Shown in pieces: positions 53,038-61,400 of a DNA stretch of 64,000 nucleotides. Each line of letters opens with the position of its first letter. Within the stretch, counting starts at the first letter, position 1. This DNA comes from Saprolegnia diclina VS20 (Eukaryota; Oomycota; Saprolegniomycetes; Saprolegniales; Saprolegniaceae). The DNA lies in NCBI RefSeq assembly GCF_000281045.1, contig NW_008246081.1:407178-471177 (forward strand), read 5' to 3'. The translations under genes were made by a program, and so were the position numbers. The notes beneath the pieces are model-generated. The model had not been told where the DNA came from. It saw only the letters and a program-made list of their open reading frames with translations, and ran no database searches.

Positions 53038-55559
53038 CTACGTCGAGTTGGTGTCGTTGAGGCGCTCCGACTCTTTGCGGTACTTGCGCAGGAGGTACGA
53101 GAGCTGCGTCGACGTCGGGCGCTTCTTGGGGTCCGTCTCAAGGCACGCGACGGCGATCGCGACAATCTCTTTCGGGCAGTCCTTGGTGAAGCTCGGCTTG
53201 AGCGTGCCTTGCACGACGCCGGCCATGATCGCATGGTCTTGGAGCTTGGAGCCGTTGGTGTGCGTCGCGTCAAAGTACGGCACGTTGCACGTGTCCATCT
53301 CCGAGAGGACGCAGCCAAACGAGTAAATGTCGACGGCTTCGTCGTAGTGGGCGCCTTGGATCACCTCCGGGGCCATCCAGCGACACGTGCCGACGCCCGC
53401 CGTCATGGTGTCTTCGAGGTTGCGGTTGCGCGAGATACCAAAGTCCGAGAGCTTGGCCCCGTTCTCCGCATCAATGAGGATGTTGCGCGACTAGATCGAA
53501 ACTGTGAGATGCGAATATACCAGATACCAGATTCTAGAGTCTGGATGAATGGACCTTGAGATCGCGGTGGATAAACTTGGGGTTGAGCGAGTGCAGGTAC
53601 ACGAGGGCGTCGGCGACGTCGATCGCGAGGTGGAGTTTGATGTTGGCCCACGTGAGCACCGTGCCGTTCGCATCGTTCTTGGTGCTGCTGCGGTCGAGGA
53701 GCGACTTGAGGTCGCCGCAGTTCATGTACTCGCAGATCGCTTGGATCGAGAGCGCGTTGGACCACGCAGCGCCAATGAACTCGACGATCTTTGGGTGGTT
53801 GAGGCGCGTCATCATCTTGATTTCCATTGCAAAGTTCATGGCGTCGTCCCACGTCCGCTTCTCGGGCAAAAGGCGCTTGATGGCCACGGGCCGGCCGAGG
53901 TAGATGCCGCTCCAGACTTCGCCAAACCCACCGCGGGAGATCAGCTGGATCTCCTGCACTTCCTGGTAGTCGATGCGCACGGCGAGGAGCTCCGGGTCGC
54001 TCAAGAGGCCGAGCGACGTCGTGTCGCGGTAGTGCGAGTCGGCCGAGACGTAATGGTTGGACGTGCCGCCGGTGCCGTCCGTGCCGAGCGACGTGCGGCG
54101 GCCGTTCTTCCCTTTCGCGCCTGCCTGGCGACGGTGCCGAAAGAAGCAGAAGACACCGAGAGCAACAATGACCACCGACCCGAGTGCGATCAAGACAATG
54201 GCCACCGAGCCTAGAGAGGTGTCCGTGGGTTCGCTGGTCATGCAGGACGACGAAAACATACTCATGGACGAATTGGCGTCGGCTGACTCGACGCCCTTGA
54301 AGCAAAACTGGGCGCTCGTCAAGGCCTTGAGCCGGTCGGGGGCGACGCCCGACCCTGCCGGACACGTCGTGACGGTGAAGTCGGCGCTGAATGTTTTGAG
54401 CTTGCGGAGCTGCGTGGTCTGCGTGTCGTCGAGGACGACATTGGAGAGCGCGTTGCCCTGGAGCCACCTAATTTGGTCGGATGAGGCGCCATGCCCATGG
54501 CAGTCGAAGCGGGTTACAGCTCTTGAAGGCCCGTCACGCTCAAGGCGGTGTACGGGAAGCTCGTGAGCTTGTTACGCGAGAGGTCCCTAGCCCAGAGTAT
54601 GTGAGTGCGCTGTTGTGCTGATGCATCAGGCGTGGCGTACAGAATCTGGACAGTCGGGGGCACCTCGGGCATCGACGTGAGCGCGTTGCCGGCCAGGAGG
54701 AGCTGGCGCACTTTTGTGATGGAGTCGACCGGGACCGACGCCAAGTTGTTGTCCGTCATGTTGCTAAGCACAGGTGAGCTGCGGGAAAGGTTGCATGCAT
54801 CTTGACGTACAGCACGGCGAGTGACGGCATGGCCTTGACGTCGAGCGGCAGCGACGTCAAACCCGCATTGACGAGGGACCTAGGACGCGTGTCATGAGAC
54901 GCGCCGCGACAAATCATGCTTGTACAGTTGCTCGAGGCTGTTGGGCAGAAGACCCGTGACGCCCGGCGCGAGCGTGCCCGAGAGGTTCATGTTGACAAAG
55001 TACCTACCAAGCCGACCTCACATGAGAATAGATTGCCGCACGTAGGCGTCGTACAGGCGCGTGAGGTGCGTGGCCGTGCCAAAGAGGCCTGGCGGGTACG
55101 TGATCGTGCGCATCGCGCCTTTCGGCGATGTAAACCCGTTGCCCGTGAGCTGGCTACACATCCATGAGCGCAATCCAGCGAGTGGGACGTGTCGTACAAG
55201 GACTGCACGCTGGCAAACTCGTCCGAGCCAAGCGACCCGAGCTCGTCGATCGGCGCGCCGGCAAAGGTGGCATCGGTGCTAATCGTGAAGTCGGCGACCG
55301 AAAAGTGCCAGAACAGCTTGTCGTCCTTGCTGCGCGAGTGCAGGTTCGGGCACGTGTACGTGAGCACGCACTCGGTGGCGCCTTGCAGCGGGAACTCGTC
55401 GCCCGTCGTGCAGTTGCCCGACTGCGTCGATGGCAGCGCCTGGCAGAGGCTCTTGGTCTTGAAGAGCACGCAGGCGCCGGACGGCTGGTTCTTGCAGGCG
55501 CCGGGGCACTGGCTGCCGGCCACGAGGACCGTCGTCTTGAGCGCACACGCCGACGACAT
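53038..55559 (-). CDS. LRR receptor-like TKL kinase
   Basis: Eight exons: 55198-55559, 55055-55153, 54926-55003, 54811-54879, 54641-54763, 54518-54586, 53555-54467 and 53038-53490; introns 44-64 nt, sum closes to 721 residues. The ectodomain has a Cys-rich N-terminus (SQCPGACKNQPSGAC, VLFKTKSLC) and about six LRRs, each close to one exon (NMNLSGTLAPGV, VNAGLTSLPLDV, MTDNNLASVPVD, SRNKLTSFPYTA). One TM helix (SVAIVLIALGSVVIVALGVF) is followed by a TKL kinase: Gly loop SRGGFGEVWSG, Lys in VAIKRLL, HRDLKSRN split by an intron, DFGIS and GTCRWMAPE. All catalytic residues are present, so an active kinase is likely. A signal peptide should precede; I could not resolve it, so an exon may lie between 55560 and 55850. 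Confidence 0.86.
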
Positions 55560-58418
55560 GCTGCGGAAGCGAATGCGAAAATGCAGCTGGCAGCGAGCAC
55601 GTTCGACGGGTGTACGGGATTGGATGATGTACGTACGTTGTACGACTGCAATGTACGGCGCAACCCCCTGCAACCACGTGACCCGCTCCTGCTAGTACAT
55701 TTCGAGCTGGTCGTCATTGTGCTGGATTGCGAGCCGGCGAGACGGAAGGACTGCAGCTCCAGCGACAGCTGCAAGGAGCATCGAGCGCGAGCCGTACGTT
55801 CGTACATTGGAGTGTACGGTACGGGATGCGATGGAAACACAAAAACCTGCGACACACCATGGCAAGCAAATCGACTAGAAAAGATACTAAAGAACTCGAA
55901 TCCAAGGACAATATTGGTTGACAGATTCGTAGGACTTTAGCAGTGGATCGAGATCGAAGAGTCTAGCCTTGGATAGTGATGAACGCACATATCCTTGGGC
56001 CAGGGTGCGTCGACCACCCACTGGTTTTGGTCGAACGGGCGAGCTTTGGCTACTCGAAACTCGGATCATTCGCACCTGGTGGCAGTGTCGTGTGCTTACG
56101 ACAGAATCCGGCGTCGTCAAATGTGGTCGACGCGCCGCGGGATCTGCTGCGTGCTCGATGGCTCCATGCTGCGCCGGATTACCTGGTAGAGTGAAGAGCT
56201 GTCTCTACCTTGCAGAGAAAGCCTCTCGCGAGTCGATTGTAGTCGAGATGTTTTGCGGCACAAGTCATCTCTGCGCATTTCGACAGAAACGAACTAGTAG
56301 GTCCAGCGTTTGTGGTCGATATACCAACGACACGACGTTGGTTGGGATGTTTGGGATGCATTCGACTAACTAAAATAACATTTTGGCAGCTCGCGCATGG
56401 CTTGACAACGACGCGTCAGCCTTCCGCCGAAAATTAGCATCCAAATACTATTGCGCCAAATATCCACAAGCGTGTCAGCCCATTACACCGCTCATTCGAA
56501 AATGATAGAACTATGATCATCGGGGGACTACCTCGTAGGATGTGGGTGGAATAGAGACCAGGCATTGGCTATAATTCGGAAATGGAGACCAGGCATTGGT
56601 CGAATAGTGGTTAAAGGGCACAGACCGGAGACCAGGCATTGGTCAAAATTGAAATAATTCAACGTGACACTCGAAGTTTGAAGCCAGGATCTTCGCTTCT
56701 TCGACATGAACCCGCCGAGCGTTGCGGCGGTTGAATCGGCAGTTGCAAACGATGGACTCCCGCAGCTCGGCGGCGAGCGGCCGACGATGCACGCGCGCGT
56801 GTGCGACCTCACTCGCTGGCCATGCTTGTCTGTCGTAGTGTGCTGTCCAAGCCACGCGCGCTCCTGTTGCACGGCGGCCAAGCGAGCGCAACGAGTGGCG
56901 TCGTACGAGACGACGTTTCCGTCACCAAGCTCGATGCGCTACCACGTCTTGGTGACCACTACGCGACTATGACTCTCGACGACAGCTTGGAGCGCCATTG
57001 GCAGCGCGCGATCCCGAGACCTCGAGACCTGGCAACTCTGCGCGGTGCCACACCATACACGAACCGGTACATTGCAGTCACATCTCATACATTGCTGGAT
57101 GTAGCGTAGCAGTGGCTAATCTCGATCGATATTATCTTATGCTAGTGATGTCTTTGACGAAGGCAGCACCATGCATGTTGCTTGCGCGTCATCGATTGAT
57201 CTGCGTCAAAGGAGACCAGGCATTGGCTGCTCGATATTTAGAGAATAGGCATTGGCTTTTCCATATTTCGAGACCAGGCATTGGCTGATTGCCAAAAAGA
57301 GCTGCCCAAGGTGGGCGGGTATACAAATTGCAAGTCATGCCTTTTGGAGTCAAAAGGTACACTTGAATTTTGTATGTGCGATGAAATGGAGCTTGAATCG
57401 CGATGGTGCCACTGCCAGTGGGACGCCCGCGACAACGAAGCGGCCATTGATCGCGCCGTTCGAGCGTCGAACTTCCCTCTTCCTTTTTCTTCTCCTCTTC
57501 GATTTTAAAAGGCACAAAGTGTTATCTCCCCACATCCTAAAGGGTACTCGCCGATCATCGCACAGCAAGATCCGCAGTCGTAGCGATACAAGCAAACGAC
57601 ATTTGGCACCATTGACAGGATGAATACACGCAAAGCTCTGTGATTGCCGCCTAAGCGAGGTCGTAGGCAGCGTCCTTGCACTGTGGAAGCTACTACCTAG
57701 TTGAAGAAGGCGATTTCTTCATTCCACCAAGGTTGTCGAAGCGACCAAGGTCGAGTTGGGTGTTTTTAGCGTCTGCATCTGACAAGCTATGCGATGGCTC
57801 TTTTCGCACGCACGTTGAATGAACCGTTTCGCCAAGATCGCAAGCCGACAACGATGGACGACGCTGCTTGGGGGAGATGGGAGATGATGCTTCTGCATGG
57901 AGACAACGATGGGCCTCCGCCATGAGCCTACGCGAGACAGGCGATGGACGCGTCCCCTCCGCGACCCTCGTGATCGGCCATGCTGCATGCGCCAGTAGAG
58001 CACCGGTAAAACGACCGCCCTCATGACCTGCCAAACGACGGTGAGGACCACGTGTAGGTGGAGAAAGCCGACTCATGTCGATGCTAGCAGTCGAATGAAG
58101 TGCATGGCGTCGCCAGGTCGCTCCTCGTCGCTATGTCAAGCTTTTGTCGCTCGGCAGAAGCTTCCCACGAGACGAGCAAGAACCAGGGCGCAAGAAACGA
58201 AGCTACCAGCTTGTCGTGCACCATCCAGCAAATTCGAGAGGCCGTGCGCCCAACGAGCAATCTCGCTGGCTCGAGTCCCTTGCCTTGTCCCAGCTCAACG
58301 ATACGAGTCCACCAGCGTTCGGACCATTCTGCGCGACCTGTCCCGCCATGTTCTCAACGGTCGCTTCTCGCGCGAGCTTCTCTCGACGCCATTGTGCCAT
58401 TGTCCCTCGACTACGAAA
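55560..58418. other. Gene-poor stretch of 2.9 kb with short direct repeats
   Basis: The longest stretch without a supported gene. 55560-55850 probably holds the promoter and signal-peptide exon of the receptor kinase. 56550-57290 contains the repeated element listed below. Frames at 56700-57110 on both strands and at minus 57693-58076 show no family features and conflict with one another. AT content is higher than in the flanking genes. No RNA gene recognised. Confidence 0.5.
56553..57286 (+). repeat. Six dispersed copies of AGACCAGGCATTGG in two clusters
   Basis: Copies begin near 56555, 56586, 56629, 57213, 57243 (variant AGAATAGGCATTGG) and 57271. All are in the same orientation, each followed by C or T. 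Three lie on each side of a roughly 570-bp block. Spacing within clusters is 30-43 bp. They may be remnants of a mobile or satellite-like element, or multiple binding sites. Confidence 0.75.
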
Positions 58419-61400
58419 ATGGCGTCGCGCATGACTGTCGCGACGAGCTACGAGAGCTTGTCCTGCTACCACCTCTTGCGCATGGCCGTCGAAGACGACG
58501 CCGGGGCGGTCGTGTTCCAGCCAACGCTCGTCGAGTCGGAGCTCCTCCGCCTTCTCGGCGCGCTGCATGTGGTCGATGGCGCCAAGAAGATGCCAGTGGA
58601 AGAGCAGCTCGGGCGCTTTGTTGACGCTAGCGACGCCGATCGGAGCATTGACGTGGTGGCCTGCTTCGGGAAGCAAGCCGCGGTCCAAGTCGAGCTCCGC
58701 CAGCGCGGGTGGTGGCTCACGAAACTCGAACACTATTTGCACGCGGACGACGAGGGCGTGTTCGTAATTGTGCTCCCCGATGCCCGGCCCAAGGTCGTGC
58801 TCTTTACGTGGCTGCTGGACAGCGCCTTTGCGCCCGAGTACTTGCGCGAGCGGGCGACATACGCGCTGCGCTTTGTGACGACGCTGACGTCGACGGTGCT
58901 GTGCTGCCTCACGGACGCCGACTGGACTGCGCTTGAATTGGCGGCGGCGGACGAGACGAACGACATTGGCTCGAGCTGGATGAAGTACTCGGTCGAGTTT
59001 TCGATTGCAGAGGCGGCAGTGCAAGACGAGATCGTGACGTGCGTTGCGCTGCCGACAACGACGCAACTGCCGCAAGGCCTTGTACTCGTGTCGTCGACGG
59101 GTCCGACAGCCGTGACATTCCGCGTGGCATCGGAGACCAGCATCACCACCAAGAAGGGTGTCGTGGGGCTGACGCCACCCACAGCCTTTGCGAAGTGGCT
59201 GGTCGATGCTGCGACAACGCACCGCCTTGAGCTGAAAGTGGGTCTCCCGAAGCCGTGTATGAAGGCGGCGCTAACAGCGTGGTGCGCGTGGCCAACGTGG
59301 GCACTGGACCGCGTGACGATTGCGGGCGTCCGCAACGACATGCGCCCCGACGTGACGACGAGGGTCGAGTGGGAACTGCACGACTTCCTCGCGCGTTTCT
59401 CCCACAATGCGAAGGTGCTTTGTTACATGGCACCCGAGCCGCGCTCGGCAGTTGCAGAGGAGCGAGCTCACGCCGAGATGATGGCCGACTTGACGAGCCT
59501 CTCAAACCAACTCGCTGGAGAGTTGCCAATTCCAGCGGACCTCTCGTCACTTCCTGCCCATGTCAAAACCATGATCAACGCGGAAGGAGAGGCGATGTGG
59601 CGCGCGACCCCACGATCGGCTGGCATCAAGTCGTATGCCGACGCTACCAAGTCCCCAAGCCAGAGTTGGCTGGTCGCCGACCACTTTGAGCCGTTTTCGT
59701 TTCCGTTTGTGGGCAAGAGTCCCGCCGCCATGGACCTCATTGTGCCCCGTATCCTTGCAGACCTGAAGGCGTACTACGACAACTGGTTATCTGCGCTGCA
59801 AGAGTTTTTGTTCGAGCCAAAAGTCGCAAGTGCCATGGTCGAGCACGCGCTTTTGCAGGCGGACACGACTGCGACGCTCTGCTGCGCCCGAGATGCTCTC
59901 ATCTACGAAGCCTTTGTCGCGGCTATTGACACGCGCAACCGTCTGCACGCGGCAACGGCGCTGACGACGACGCTCGCCAAAGGCGCCGACGCGGAGCACT
60001 TGAGTGTTGCGCAGCAGCATATTGGCGACGGTGGCCAAACGCTGTACCTTACGCACCAAGACGGACGCGCGCTCGCCCAGCTGCACTTGCCATTGCACGT
60101 CCGCATCTTGCTCGTCACGGTCGTTGACGCCGTTCTTGTCGTCGTCTACACGGACGACACCAAGACGACAGTGCGCTCGTACACGCTGCATGGGCCACGC
60201 TCGCTCAAGAAGCACGTGTCGAAGCCGTTTCCGCATGTGGTCGAGCGCTGCGACTTTGACCCGACGCAACGCACACTGGCGCTTTTTCACAGCGACACCT
60301 TTGTCGACCTGCTGACGTTTACCCCGACATTCACGAAGCTCCTTGGGCGCTCGCAGCGCGTGGATCTGCGCGTGCTGCGTCCGTTGCCTCCGTTTCGAGA
60401 CGTTTTGATGTTTGGCGGCGACCAGCCTGGTCTCTTGTGCGTGGGCGACGATGGCAGCGCGCAGTCGTACGTGCGGCAGACGCGGCAGCTGTCCAAGCAC
60501 GTACCCAAGTTTGTCGCCACACCGACGACCAAGGTGGTCAAGTTCAAGGACGGCGCGTTCATCGTGCGCCTCATGCCGCTGACCGACCAGTCCCTTCGCG
60601 TGCAAACGATGACCACGCACACCCTCGCGCCGCTGCCCGAGACGACGGTTGCGCTACCGTGTCTCCTCGACTGGAAAGCTACCGAAGCGCGCGCCTATGC
60701 CGACACGATCCTGCTCCTGGACCCGACGACGGGCGCTGTGGTGGAGCTCCAGCTGACGGTGGTCTCTGGTCAACTCGCTTGGGAGCTGCAGTGCGCACAG
60801 CAAGCGGCGCCAGCCAATTTGAACGAGTCGTCGCTGCTCTGGGCTGTCTTCCACGTGTTTGAGAAGTTTCCCGTGCGCGCCATGATGGACGAGACGTCGA
60901 GCCGCCCGGCGCTGCAGCTGCGAGCCCACGCGTCGTCGCCGGCGCGTCGCGAAGTGTTTTTAACGACGTTGGACGCGGTCATGACCAAGCTCGGAAGCCT
61001 CCAAAAAGACTTGACGCCGCTGGCGCTGGCCAAGGACGCAATCGTGGACGCGTCGCTACTGGTGTGGCCGACAATGGCGCTTGCACCGTGGATCCTCGAG
61101 CTCGTGGGCTTTGTGCCCGTGCCCATTTGTCGCGCGCAGGACAACCAGCTCCTTTTGCTGCGCGACGGCGTCACCATGGCGTTTCGCGACGGGTCGGAAG
61201 CGCACACGCTGGCGCCGCAGATTGGCTTTGGTGCTGCGAGCCACGTTCTCCGAGCGTGGAGTGGCCCTGTCGTCGTACTCACGTCGATGGGGAAGCAGTC
61301 GACTGGCAAGTCCTACTTTTTGAACCACCTCACGGGCAGCTCGTTTGCGATTTCCGGCGCGCGCTGCACGGACGGTGTGTGGCTCACGCTGCGTCAATTG

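Noticed and set aside
56706-57109. Frames inside the repeat-flanked block
   Set aside because: They could be a cargo gene of a mobile element, but no transposase motif (DDE, HTH) or other domain is visible and frames conflict on both strands.
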